A stretch of DNA of 37,234 nucleotides, taken from contig NZ_JAAIYB010000026.1 in assembly GCF_010894475.1 (NCBI RefSeq), positions 1-37,234 on the forward strand, written 5' to 3'. The stretch is from Myxococcus vastator. GTDB lineage: Bacteria; Myxococcota; Myxococcia; Myxococcales; Myxococcaceae. Positions 1-11,586 of the stretch are shown here, piece after piece. The position numbers and the translations under genes were made by a program. Positions within the stretch are counted from its first letter, which is position 1. Each line of letters opens with the position of its first letter. Under the pieces are notes generated by a model. It was not told the origin of the DNA. It saw only the letters and a program-made list of their open reading frames with translations, and ran no database searches.

Positions 1-759
1 GGGGATGGGCCCCAGGTGCTTCTCCGCGAGCGCGAAGATTTCGGCGGGCGTCACGGCGCCGGTGAAGACGAGCGTGGCGTTGTTGGGGGCGTAGTACGTC
101 TTGTAGTAGCGCTGCAGGTCCTCGATGCGCCACGACTCGATGTCGGACGGCCAGCCGATGACGGGGAACTGGTACGGGTGCGCCACGAAGGCGGTGGCCT
201 GCACCTGCTCCATCAGGGCGCCCATGTTGTCGTTGTCGATGGCGGAGCGGCGCTCCGAGTACACGACGCCGCGCTCGGACTCGGTGACCTTGGGGTCGAT
301 GGCCAGGTGCTGGAGCCGGTCGGCCTCGAGGTCGAAGATGACGTCGAGCGCGGAGCGCGGGAACCAGTCCATGTAGACGGTGACGTCCTCGGAGGTGAAG
401 GCGTTGTTCGCGCCGCCGTTGGCCTCCATGACGCGGTCGAACTCACCGGGGCCGTACTTCTTCGCGCCGTTGAACATCATGTGCTCGAAGAAGTGGGACA
501 GGCCGGTGATACCGGGGTACTCGTTCCGGCTGCCGACGCGGAACCAGTTGTAGAGGACGACACTGGGAATGTCGTGGTTGGGCCAGACGATGACCTTGAG
601 CCCGTTCTTGAGGGTGCGGGACTCGATGCCGGCGCCGAGCCTGGGCGCGGCGGCCACGGCGGCCTTCGCCACCGGCTTGCCGCTCTGCGTCTGCGCGCAG
701 GCCACGGGGCCGGAGAGCAGGGCCAGACACGAGGTCCAGAGTAACGACTGACGGAACAT
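1..759 (-). CDS. M16 family zinc metalloprotease (insulinase-like), C-terminus cut by window edge
   Basis: Secreted or periplasmic zinc peptidase of the M16 (pitrilysin/insulinase/processing peptidase) family; 253 codons are visible and the rest lies beyond base 1. Residues 1-22 form a Sec signal peptide ending in a VACA-type cleavage site. The inverted zinc motif HFFEH is at residues 88-92, and Glu168 lies 76 residues after the second His, the family spacing for the third zinc ligand, so the visible catalytic site is intact. The ATG at 757-759 was chosen because AGGAG lies five bases upstream. Family knowledge: bacterial M16 proteins degrade peptides or clean up exported proteins, and in delta-proteobacteria often come as adjacent catalytic/non-catalytic pairs, so a second M16 gene may follow outside the window. 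The substrate is unknown. Confidence 0.93.
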   Translation of the reverse strand, partial: MFRQSLLWTSCLALLSGPVACAQTQSGKPVAKAAVAAAPRLGAGIESRTLKNGLKVIVWPNHDIPSVVLYNWFRVGSRNEYPGITGLSHFFEHMMFNGAKKYGPGEFDRVMEANGGANNAFTSEDVTVYMDWFPRSALDVIFDLEADRLQHLAIDPKVTESERGVVYSERRSAIDNDNMGALMEQVQATAFVAHPYQFPVIGWPSDIESWRIEDLQRYYKTYYAPNNATLVFTGAVTPAEIFALAEKHLGPIP

Positions 760-820
760 CCGTGCTCCTGTCGGAAGAACGCCCGGGAACGGGCGGCGGG
801 GCACGATATTCCAGGTGCCA

Positions 821-843
821 CCCTCCTGGGTTGACCAGGAGGG
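821..843 (-). terminator. Hairpin between the unknown gene and the M16 protease gene
   Basis: A perfect 9-bp inverted repeat (CCCTCCTGG / CCAGGAGGG) with a 5-base loop lies about 20 bases after the stop codon of the upstream minus-strand gene. There is no T run after it, so it may be a weak terminator, a Rho-linked mRNA 3' end or only an mRNA-stabilising hairpin. It suggests that the M16 gene has its own promoter in the remaining 60 bases. Confidence 0.45.
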
Positions 844-863
844 CGGTGGGGCTGACGGACGCC

Positions 864-1409
864 TCAGGCGCCGAGCACGCCGCGGAGCACTTCCTGGAAG
901 TAGTTGATGCTGCCGGTGTGCGTCTGGAAGTGCCTGGCGGACTGGTGGAGGCGGTGGATGACGGCCTCGAACTCCGCCTGGCTGACGTCGCGCAGGGACA
1001 TGTAGAGGCGGACGGCGCCCTGGAGGTGGGAGAAGAGCGGGTTGCGGTCGGTGCCGTCGGGGCGGCGCAGGAGGTGGCGGTAGAGCCGCTCGAACTCCTG
1101 GTCCGTCTCGGTGTTGCGCACGGCGCGGCAGTAGCCGGCGGCGGTGGCCTCGATGAGGAGGAAGAAGGCCTGGTACTCGTCCGGGGGCGCCTTGGCGAAG
1201 CTAGGGGGCTTCACGTCGCCTACGAAGAGCTGGGAGATGGGCTTGAGCGTCACGTGGGCCAGCTGCTCGCCCGCGCGAATCTGGACGCGCTCCCCCACCG
1301 GACGCACGTGCTTGCCGTCCTCGCCCCACTCCACCGCCACGTACAGGCGCTCGGGCTGATCCACCTTCACGCCCGCCTTCTCGAGCTCCGCCACTGCGTT
1401 CGCGTCCAT
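864..1409 (-). CDS. Conserved-looking hypothetical protein, 181 aa
   Basis: A soluble protein that I do not recognise. It has no signal peptide, membrane segment or obvious catalytic motif. The middle reads as a mixed alpha/beta protein and the C-terminal half (about residues 90-180) is helical, rich in Arg, His, Gln and Leu. The ATG at 1407-1409 (protein begins MDANAVAELEKAG) was preferred over an upstream ATG in the same frame because GGAGGAG lies just upstream and the longer N-terminus (to 1592) is low-quality sequence overlapping the divergent small ORF. The gene is divergent from the 1498/1636 unit, with 88 bp between the starts. Codon use looks normal for the genome. Confidence 0.75.
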   Translation of the reverse strand: MDANAVAELEKAGVKVDQPERLYVAVEWGEDGKHVRPVGERVQIRAGEQLAHVTLKPISQLFVGDVKPPSFAKAPPDEYQAFFLLIEATAAGYCRAVRNTETDQEFERLYRHLLRRPDGTDRNPLFSHLQGAVRLYMSLRDVSQAEFEAVIHRLHQSARHFQTHTGSINYFQEVLRGVLGA

Positions 1410-1497
1410 CTTGATTCGCTCCTCCGGCGCCCTCTCTACCCTGCTCCGGGCAGCCCGTGCACCCGGCATCGTGGGGCAGCGTCTGGAAGGAGGAGAA

Positions 1498-1614
1498 ATG
1501 CGGGCACCTTTCTCGTGTCCCGGAATTACTGGTATGCCACGAAACACCAACGACCATTGCCACGCCAGCAAGAACAGGCCCCTGTGCCGCAAGTGCTACG
1601 GGATGCTCAGGTAG
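1498..1614 (+). CDS. Tiny Cys/His-rich putative zinc-binding protein, 38 aa
   Basis: A 38-codon ORF starting at an ATG with a very strong ribosome site (AAGGAGGAG ending two bases before the ATG) and ending in TAG 21 bases before the start of the large HIT/PLD/helicase gene. The product has Cys7, Cys21, Cys30 and Cys33 plus His20 and His22; its last third (HCH, then LCRKCY) looks like half of a small zinc ribbon, reminiscent of very short bacterial proteins ending in GLCxxHY/CRKCY motifs. Seen directly: the RBS, the ORF and the Cys/His spacing. Inferred: zinc binding, and co-transcription and coupling with the downstream gene, which lacks a clear RBS of its own. It could instead be a leader ORF whose translation opens the helicase start. 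Confidence 0.55.
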   Translation: MRAPFSCPGITGMPRNTNDHCHASKNRPLCRKCYGMLR

Positions 1615-1635
1615 CCTTCAGCGCCCCCCGTGACG

Positions 1636-4600
1636 ATGACTTCCCCGTTTCTCTCCATCCCTGAAGCGCAGTGGGTCGCGGCCAACACGTTCGCTTTCGC
1701 CATCCGGGATGGCTTCCCGGTGAGCCCGGGACACACGCTGGTGATTTCCCGGCGGCGGGTCGCGACCTGGTTCGACGCCACGGCCGAGGAACAGCGCGCC
1801 CTCTTCGAACTGGTGGACGAGGTGAAACGCGGTTTGGATGCCGAGCTGCATCCAGACGGCTACAACATCGGTATCAACGTGGGCGCGGCGGCCGGCCAGA
1901 CGGTGCCCCACCTGCATGTGCACGTCATCCCTCGCTTCCAGGGAGACATGGACGACCCGCGCGGCGGAGTCCGGCACGTCATTCCAGACAAAGGCAACTA
2001 CCTCGCCGGGCGAAACAAGCCCCTGGCCACGGGTGGCCTCGACGACCCGTTCCTGCACCACCTGGAGCCGCTGTTCGCGGAGGCGGTGGAGATTTCAGTC
2101 CTGGCGGCCTTCGTGCAGGACAGCGGACTGGAGCTGCTGCGCGAGTCCGTGGAAGCAGCGCTCACCCGGGGCGCGACGGTCCGCATCCTCACGGGTGACT
2201 ATCTCGCCATCACCCAGGCGGAGGCGCTTCGACGGCTGCTCGACTGGATGGAAGAGGATGCCGCGCTCCAGGAGGAACCCGGCCGTGGCCGCTTCGAAGC
2301 GCGCGTCGTGGAGGTGGAGAAGCTCCGCCTCGCGTCCTTCCACCCGAAGTCCTGGCGCTTCCTGGGCACTGGACTCGCGGTGGCCTATGTCGGTTCGAGC
2401 AACATCTCACGCGCCGCCTTGAAGACAGGCATCGAGTGGAACCTGCGTGTCGAGCGGGACCGGGACCCGCGGGCCTGGAACGAGGTGGTGGACGCCTTCG
2501 AGGGCTGGTGGAGCCGCGCCTCCCCCTTGGACGCGAGCTGGGTCGAACAATACGCCCGCCGTGCACGGGCGACACGGCAGCCCCTCCTGGCAGGTGAGGC
2601 GGAACCAGAGCCCCCCTTGCCCCGTCGCGAACCGCACAGCTTGCAGCGACAGGCGCTCGATGCGCTCGCGCGCGGCCGGAGAGAGGGACGACAACGTGCG
2701 CTTGTGGTCCTCGCGACGGGCCTGGGGAAGACCCTGCTCGCGGCGCTCGACGTGGAACAGTTCAGCCAGGAGCGAGGGCGGACAAGCCGCGTGCTGTTCC
2801 TCGCGCACCGGGAAGAGCTCCTCGTCCAGGCAGCGGAGACGTTCCGTCGCCAGCAGCCTCACCTCCGCTTCGGCTGGTACGTGGGTCAACGCGCGCAGTT
2901 CGCGGGCGACGTGGTCTTCGCCTCGGTGCAGAAGCTCTCACGGCCGCAAGAGCTTCAGGCGCTCCGCCTCGCGGACGCGTTCGACTACGTCATCGTGGAC
3001 GAGGTCCACCACGCCACGGCGGCGAGCTACCGGTCCATCCTCGCCTGCATGGAGCCCACGTTCCTGCTCGGGCTCACGGCGACACCGGAGCGCGCCGACG
3101 AGGGCGACGTGCTCGGCCTCTTCGATGACCACCTCGCCTGGCGCTCGGACCTGGGAGAAGGCATCCAGGAGGGGCTGCTCGCGCCGTTCGAGTACTTCGG
3201 GCTCAAGGACACGGTGCCCTACGAGAACATCCCCTGGAAGAACCGCCGCTTCGACGTGGCGCTGCTGACCCAGGCGGTTGAGACGGAAGCACGCATGCAG
3301 ACGTTGTGGCGTGCGTGGCAGAAGCACCCCGCCAGCCGCACGCTCGTGTTCTGCTGCTCCATCTCCCACGCCCACTTCGTCCGGCAGTGGCTGGAAGGCC
3401 AGGGGATTCGCGCCGTGGCCGTCCACGCCGGGGCGGGCTCGGCGGACCGTGCCCAGTCGCTGCGCCAGCTCGCCAATGGCACGCTGGACGCCATCTGCGC
3501 CGTGGACCTGTTCAACGAAGGCGTCGACGTCCCGAGCATCGACCGCGTGGTGATGCTGCGCCCCACGGAGTCCCCCGTGGTGTTCCTCCAGCAGCTCGGG
3601 CGAGGCCTGCGGAAGTCCGAGGGAAAAGAGCGGGTCATCCTCATCGACTTCGTCGGGAATCACCGGCTGTTTCTCGACCGGCTCCGAACCCTGCTGGCCT
3701 TGGGAAAGGCTCCGGTCTCCCTGCGTGACTTTCTCACCTCGGACCGGCAACCCGAGCTGCCTGCTGGCTGCACCGTGGAAGTGGAGCTCGAAGCCAAGGA
3801 GCTGCTCCAGCACTTCCTCTCTGGAGGGGGCCAGGAGGTCGAGCGCGTCTACCGCGAGCTGCGCGACGCACGGGGGCTGCGGCCCACCCTGGGAGAGCTC
3901 TACCGGCGTGGGTACTCCCCCGCGACGCTGCGCAAGGCGCACCCGGGCTGGTTCGATTTCGTGAAGTCGGAGGGCGACCTGACCGACGGCGAGGCTCGGA
4001 CGCTCGACGAAGGCCGCGACTGGTTCAAGGAGCTCGAGCTCACGAACCTGCGCCAGTGCTTCAAGATGGTCGTGCTGGAAGCGCTGCTCGAAGCCGGAGC
4101 CCTGCAACAGGGCATGCCGCTGTCCGAGCTTGCCCGGCGAAGCCTGGCCATCCTCCAGCGCTCCCCCGAGTTGCTCCGGGACCTCGAAGCGGTCAAGGCG
4201 CTGGGCGACCCACGCCGCCCGAACCCCGCCCGGTTCCTCACCTACTGGAAGTCGAACCCCATCGAGGCGTGGACGAAGGGCGGGAGGTGGTTCCGCGTCG
4301 AGGAAGAGCGGTTCATCCCTCGCCTCCCCATGGCTCCATCGGCCCCGGAGTCCTTCGAGGCCATGACTCGCGAGCTGGTGGACTACCGGCTCGCACAGTA
4401 CCGGCGTCGCCAACAGGCACAGGCGCAAGACACCGCCTTTGATGCGAGGGTCATCTCGAACAGCCGGGGCCCCATCCTCAAGCTCCCGGAGCGGAGCGCG
4501 CGCCCGGACCTGCCCCTGGGAACGACAACGGTCCGGCTCGACGATGGAGCGCGCTGGCACTTCGACTTCGTGAAGATTGCCGTCAACGTCGCGCGACCCG

Positions 4601-5472
4601 ATGGCGCGAAACAGAATCAACTGCCGGACCTCTTGCGGCGCTGGTTTGGCCCCACGGCGGGAATTCCGGGCACGGCCTTCCGCGTCCGGCTCACGCTCGG
4701 ACCGGAAGGGTGGAGCGCGGCCCCGGTTCAGGCCGAGCCGAGTCCCCTCGCGCCCTGGGGAACACTGGTCGCATTTCCCAGCCTGCGCGCGGCCGCGGGC
4801 GCCGTGGAGCAATCCCTCTCAATCCACCCGGCCCCGGAGGCGGCGAGGGTCCGGCTTCCGAGCCGAGCCCAAGGGGATGGTCTGTTCGCGGTGCGCGCCG
4901 CTGGTGATTCCATGGACGGAGGAGCGCACCCCATTCGCGATGGGGACTGGCTGGTGATGCGCGACGCGAAAGCCGCGGGGGCAGGGCCCCTGGAGGGGCG
5001 GGTGGCCCTCGTCCAGGTCCCCGACCCCATCACAGGCTTCCGCTACCAGGTGAAGCGGCTCGTCCGCCAAGACGGGCAATGGCTGCTCCGCTCGGACAAT
5101 CCCCTGCGTAATTCCTATCAGGCTGACGAAGCGGCTTCCCCCATCGCGCTGGTCGTCGAAGTCATCCCGCCTGAACGGCTGGCGCCTCCGCCGGGGACGA
5201 CGCTCACGGAGGAGCAGCTCAGCGCCCACTTCGGGTTGAGCACGGCGCCCAGAACAGGGCGCCATGAAGGCCACCTGCTCCTGTTCGTCAAGGACGCGCA
5301 AGCCTTCACCGCCCCCGGCCGCCTGGCATTGCGCGTTCCAGACCGCCACCCCAGTGAAACAGCCTTCGTGTTCACGCAAGACACCGCGTCCGGTGGCTGG
5401 ACCTACCAGGGAGCCGCTGTCTGGCGAGACGATGAAGACCGGTGGGCCCTGGAGCCCTCCAGGTCCGGGTGA
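1636..5472 (+). CDS. Multidomain HIT / PLD nuclease / SF2 helicase / S24 peptidase-like fusion protein, 1278 aa
   Basis: Numbering is from the ATG at 1636; an in-frame GTG at 1630 is an alternative, and neither has a good RBS. Residues about 3-115 are a HIT domain with the histidine triad His92-x-His94-x-His96. Residues about 140-300 are a phospholipase-D-type nuclease module with one HxK (His236, Lys238) followed by GSSN (253-256). Residues about 335-700 are an SF2 helicase: ATGLGKT (360-366), DEVH (455-458), TAT (481-483), motif VI QLGRGLRK (653-660). The next part resembles proteins carrying DUF3427. Residues about 1075-1160 are LexA/S24-like, with GDSM (Ser1092) and VKRL (Lys1140). Related PLD-helicase-DUF3427 proteins act, or are predicted to act, on nucleic acids and often lie in defence loci; the HIT and S24 additions are unusual. 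Role inferred: DNA repair or phage defence. Confidence 0.93.
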   Translation: MTSPFLSIPEAQWVAANTFAFAIRDGFPVSPGHTLVISRRRVATWFDATAEEQRALFELVDEVKRGLDAELHPDGYNIGINVGAAAGQTVPHLHVHVIPRFQGDMDDPRGGVRHVIPDKGNYLAGRNKPLATGGLDDPFLHHLEPLFAEAVEISVLAAFVQDSGLELLRESVEAALTRGATVRILTGDYLAITQAEALRRLLDWMEEDAALQEEPGRGRFEARVVEVEKLRLASFHPKSWRFLGTGLAVAYVGSSNISRAALKTGIEWNLRVERDRDPRAWNEVVDAFEGWWSRASPLDASWVEQYARRARATRQPLLAGEAEPEPPLPRREPHSLQRQALDALARGRREGRQRALVVLATGLGKTLLAALDVEQFSQERGRTSRVLFLAHREELLVQAAETFRRQQPHLRFGWYVGQRAQFAGDVVFASVQKLSRPQELQALRLADAFDYVIVDEVHHATAASYRSILACMEPTFLLGLTATPERADEGDVLGLFDDHLAWRSDLGEGIQEGLLAPFEYFGLKDTVPYENIPWKNRRFDVALLTQAVETEARMQTLWRAWQKHPASRTLVFCCSISHAHFVRQWLEGQGIRAVAVHAGAGSADRAQSLRQLANGTLDAICAVDLFNEGVDVPSIDRVVMLRPTESPVVFLQQLGRGLRKSEGKERVILIDFVGNHRLFLDRLRTLLALGKAPVSLRDFLTSDRQPELPAGCTVEVELEAKELLQHFLSGGGQEVERVYRELRDARGLRPTLGELYRRGYSPATLRKAHPGWFDFVKSEGDLTDGEARTLDEGRDWFKELELTNLRQCFKMVVLEALLEAGALQQGMPLSELARRSLAILQRSPELLRDLEAVKALGDPRRPNPARFLTYWKSNPIEAWTKGGRWFRVEEERFIPRLPMAPSAPESFEAMTRELVDYRLAQYRRRQQAQAQDTAFDARVISNSRGPILKLPERSARPDLPLGTTTVRLDDGARWHFDFVKIAVNVARPDGAKQNQLPDLLRRWFGPTAGIPGTAFRVRLTLGPEGWSAAPVQAEPSPLAPWGTLVAFPSLRAAAGAVEQSLSIHPAPEAARVRLPSRAQGDGLFAVRAAGDSMDGGAHPIRDGDWLVMRDAKAAGAGPLEGRVALVQVPDPITGFRYQVKRLVRQDGQWLLRSDNPLRNSYQADEAASPIALVVEVIPPERLAPPPGTTLTEEQLSAHFGLSTAPRTGRHEGHLLLFVKDAQAFTAPGRLALRVPDRHPSETAFVFTQDTASGGWTYQGAAVWRDDEDRWALEPSRSG

Positions 5473-5515
5473 GCCTCCGTCCAGGCTCAAAAGGGTCCGC
5501 CCAGGGCACACCCCC

Positions 5516-9388
<3,873 letters not shown>

Positions 9389-9551
9389 CCGCGCTCTTTA
9401 TCCCCACCCACCAGGTCGTTCCCGTGTCATTTCCACTCCCGCGGCTGGACGCAACCTGGGGCCGCGCGGCGCACCTGTCCAGACGCCCACGAACGCGAGC
9501 GTGGCTTGGATAAACGGCGGGTCTGCGAGCAAGCGCGGCGCCGGAAACGAC

Positions 9552-9581
9552 AAAGGCCCCTGGACTTTGGGTCCAGAGGCC
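9552..9581 (-). terminator. Rho-independent terminator of tRNA-Phe
   Basis: Read on the minus strand, an 11-bp stem (GGCCTCTGGAC / GTCCAGGGGCC, one mismatch) with a 5-base loop is followed directly by TTTGTC. It lies 16 bases beyond the tRNA 3' end, in the right orientation to end its transcript. Confidence 0.8.
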
Positions 9582-9596
9582 TTCATGTCCGCTGAG

Positions 9597-9669
9597 TGCC
9601 CAGGGGCGGAATCGAACCACCGACACGGGGATTTTCAATCCCCTGCTCTACCGACTGAGCTACCTGGGC
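9597..9669 (-). tRNA. tRNA-Phe (GAA)
   Basis: A 73-base cloverleaf can be folded by hand: acceptor GCCCAGG/CCTGGGC, D stem GCTC/GAGC, anticodon stem GGGGA/TCCCC around the loop TTGAAAA (anticodon GAA, Phe), variable loop GTGTC, T stem GGTGG/CCGCC around TTCGATT, discriminator A. The 3' CCA is not encoded (CTC follows), so it must be added after transcription. The gene stands alone with its own promoter and terminator. No duplicated 3' end, integrase or other sign of an element using it as attachment site was seen in the window. Confidence 0.97.
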
Positions 9670-9696
9670 GTAAGGGGCACCGCGCGGAACGGCGCC

Positions 9697-9726
9697 TTCA
9701 TAGCGAGCCCCTCCCTCCTCCGTCAA
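9697..9726 (-). promoter_or_regulatory. Promoter of tRNA-Phe
   Basis: On the minus strand TTGACG (9721-9726) and TATGAA (9697-9702) are separated by 18 bp, close to the sigma-70 consensus. The expected transcription start is about 20 bases before the mature tRNA 5' end at 9669. Confidence 0.65.
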
Positions 9727-9757
9727 CAGCATTCTCCGCCACCCGGGCGGGCAGGCG

Positions 9758-10552
9758 TCAGGCCGCCAGGGACATCGCCTCCCCGTCCCAGGACGTGAGA
9801 CCGGCCGTCAGCCTGTGGCGCAGCTTCACCCGCAGGCCCTGTTCGATCTGCCGGATGCGCACCGCCGTCACCCCGAAGCGGCGCGCCAGCAGCTCCGCGC
9901 TCACCCCGTCCTCCGCCAGCATCCGCTCCTCCACCAGCGCGCGCTCCCGGGCGTCCAGCTCCGGCCAGGCCTCATCCACGCTCGCCCGGAGCCGCCGCGC
10001 CCACTTCGCCCGGTCCACCAGGTCCTCCTGCGAGTCCGCGTCCGCCATCAGCCCCTCCAGCCGCGTGGCCTCCGAGTCCGGCGACACCGGCGCGTCCAGC
10101 GACACGTCCCGCGACAGCGCCTCCATGGCGCGGGCCACCTCGTCCTCCCGCTTCCCCAGGGCCTCGGCCAGGCGCTTCTCCACCTCCGGGTGGCCCTCTC
10201 CCCACCGGGCCTCCAGTCGCGCCCGCTCCCGCCGGAGCTGGAACACCACCCACGGCGCCCGGCCGCCCGCCATGCTCCAGTTGCGGCCCACGTAGGCGCG
10301 GATGCGCGCACGAATCCACTGGTTCGCATAGGCCGCGAACGGCACCCCGCGCTCCTCGAACCGCCCTGCCGCCTCCATCAACCCGACGTTGCCCTCCGCC
10401 ACGAGCTCGTCCATCGGCAGGCCGGTCCACCGGTATTTCCACGCCAACCGCCGCACCAATTCCAGGTGCCCACGGACGCGCGCTTCAACGACCTCGGCCG
10501 CAACCACGAGCTCAGGGGATTCAAAGGACACGTTCAGGCTGATGGTTTCCAT
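9758..10552 (-). CDS. RpoH-like group 3 sigma-70 family sigma factor, 264 aa
   Basis: Alternative RNA polymerase sigma factor. Region 2 spans about residues 25-92: PMDELVAEGNVGLMEAAGRF for core binding, then the -10 reading helix YANQWIRARIRAYVGRNW. Region 4 with its helix-turn-helix is at about 195-248 (ARRFGVTAVRIRQIEQGLRVKL). Region 1.1 is absent. The RNW segment followed by an FQLRRE stretch resembles RpoH, where an RpoH box sits at the same place, but the box itself is poorly matched. Myxococcus has several RpoH-like factors (SigB, SigC and others, acting in development and stress); I cannot tell which one this is. The start ATG at 10550-10552 follows a textbook GGAGGAGG site; upstream in-frame codons were rejected. 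It is divergent from the NhaR-type gene across 111 AT-rich bases. Confidence 0.88.
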   Translation of the reverse strand: METISLNVSFESPELVVAAEVVEARVRGHLELVRRLAWKYRWTGLPMDELVAEGNVGLMEAAGRFEERGVPFAAYANQWIRARIRAYVGRNWSMAGGRAPWVVFQLRRERARLEARWGEGHPEVEKRLAEALGKREDEVARAMEALSRDVSLDAPVSPDSEATRLEGLMADADSQEDLVDRAKWARRLRASVDEAWPELDARERALVEERMLAEDGVSAELLARRFGVTAVRIRQIEQGLRVKLRHRLTAGLTSWDGEAMSLAA

Positions 10553-10663
10553 GGACCTCCTCCGGTTGGACGCGCCCACACGACGGCGCGACGCAGAGGA
10601 AATTAAAGGCCCAGGCTCCATAAGAAAATTAGGTAGTTTAACGGTGATACTTCGGCTATCTCT
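10553..10663. promoter_or_regulatory. AT-rich divergent control region (sigma factor / NhaR)
   Basis: The stretch at about 10597-10662 is clearly richer in A+T than the surrounding sequence and lies between two divergent regulatory genes. LysR-type proteins typically bind such regions and control the divergent gene and themselves. No single convincing operator or -10/-35 pair could be fixed by eye. Confidence 0.45.
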
Positions 10664-11569
10664 ATGGATATGAGCTGGCTCAACTACCACCATCTCCTGT
10701 ACTTCTGGACGGTTGCGAGGGCGGGCAGCATCGCCAAGGCGGGCGAGGAGCTGCACCTGGCGCAGCCCACCATCAGCAGCCAGCTCAAGCTCCTGGAGGA
10801 GTCGCTGGGCCACAAGCTGTTCGAGCGCCAGGGCCGCAAGCTGGTGCTCACCGACGTGGGCCGCACGGTGATGCGCTACGCGGACGAAATCTTCCGCCTG
10901 GGCAACGAGCTGAAGAACGTCGTCTCCGGCCTGCCGCCCGGACAACAGCTGCGGCTCAACGTCGGCGTGCTCGACGTCATCCCCAAGCTGGTGGCCGAGC
11001 AGCTCCTCAAGCCCGCGCTCGAAGCGGGCCCATCCCTGCGCATCATCTGTCGCGAAGGCCCTCTGCCGCAGTTGCTCGCCTCACTGGCCCTGCATGAGCT
11101 GGATGTGGTGCTCGCGGACGCGCCCAGCTCGGAGCCAGTGAGCGTGCGCTCGTTCAATCACTTGCTCGGCAAGTGCGGCGTGTCCTTCTTCGCGGCCGGG
11201 AAGCTGCTCGAGCTCAAGGAGAACTTCCCTCAGTCGTTGGACGGCGCGCCCGTGCTGCTGCCGTCGGACGAGTCCTCCGCGCGGCGCTCCATGGACCTGT
11301 GGTTCGAGCGCAAGGGCCTGCGCCCCGTCATCGCGGGGGACTTCGATGACAGCGCGCTGCTCCAGGCCTTCGGCCAGCGCGGGCACGGCGTCTTCGCCAT
11401 GCCCAGCGCCATCGAGGCGGAGGTGGAGCGGCAGTTCAACTGCTCCGTCATCGGGCGCACCGACGAAATCGAGACCTGCTTCTACGCCATCACCGTCGAG
11501 CGGAAGATTCGCCACCCCGCCGTCGTCACCATCGCCGAGGCGGCGCGCTCGCACATCTTCAGCGAGTGA
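10664..11569 (+). CDS. nhaR: LysR-family regulator of the NhaR type, 301 aa
   Basis: LysR-type transcriptional regulator. The N-terminal winged helix-turn-helix covers residues 1-65, beginning with SWLNYHHLLYFWTVARAGS and containing AQPTISSQLKLLEE, and is followed by a two-lobed sensor domain. The opening NYxHLxYFW, the VGVxD stretch before the sensor domain and the CGVSFF and GDFDDSALLQAFG stretches match E. coli NhaR, which activates the Na+/H+ antiporter gene nhaA in response to sodium. No nhaA or other ion antiporter gene is nearby, so the target here is unknown; the divergent sigma-factor gene is the obvious local candidate. The start is ATG 10664, with a second ATG two codons later and no strong RBS. 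The length is normal for the family. Confidence 0.9.
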   Translation: MDMSWLNYHHLLYFWTVARAGSIAKAGEELHLAQPTISSQLKLLEESLGHKLFERQGRKLVLTDVGRTVMRYADEIFRLGNELKNVVSGLPPGQQLRLNVGVLDVIPKLVAEQLLKPALEAGPSLRIICREGPLPQLLASLALHELDVVLADAPSSEPVSVRSFNHLLGKCGVSFFAAGKLLELKENFPQSLDGAPVLLPSDESSARRSMDLWFERKGLRPVIAGDFDDSALLQAFGQRGHGVFAMPSAIEAEVERQFNCSVIGRTDEIETCFYAITVERKIRHPAVVTIAEAARSHIFSE

Positions 11570-11586
11570 GCCGGGAGGCGCCGCGC

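Noticed and set aside
800-820. Short dyad GGCAC-N10-GTGCC before the M16 gene
   Set aside because: Arms of five G/C-rich bases are expected by chance here, and no regulator is linked to it.
2938-4812. Open frame of 624 codons on the minus strand within the helicase fusion
   Set aside because: Shadow of the conserved plus-strand frame; no recognisable motif and low-complexity composition.
9597-9669. tRNA-Phe as an attachment site of an integrated element
   Set aside because: No integrase and no second copy of the tRNA 3' end was seen in the window.
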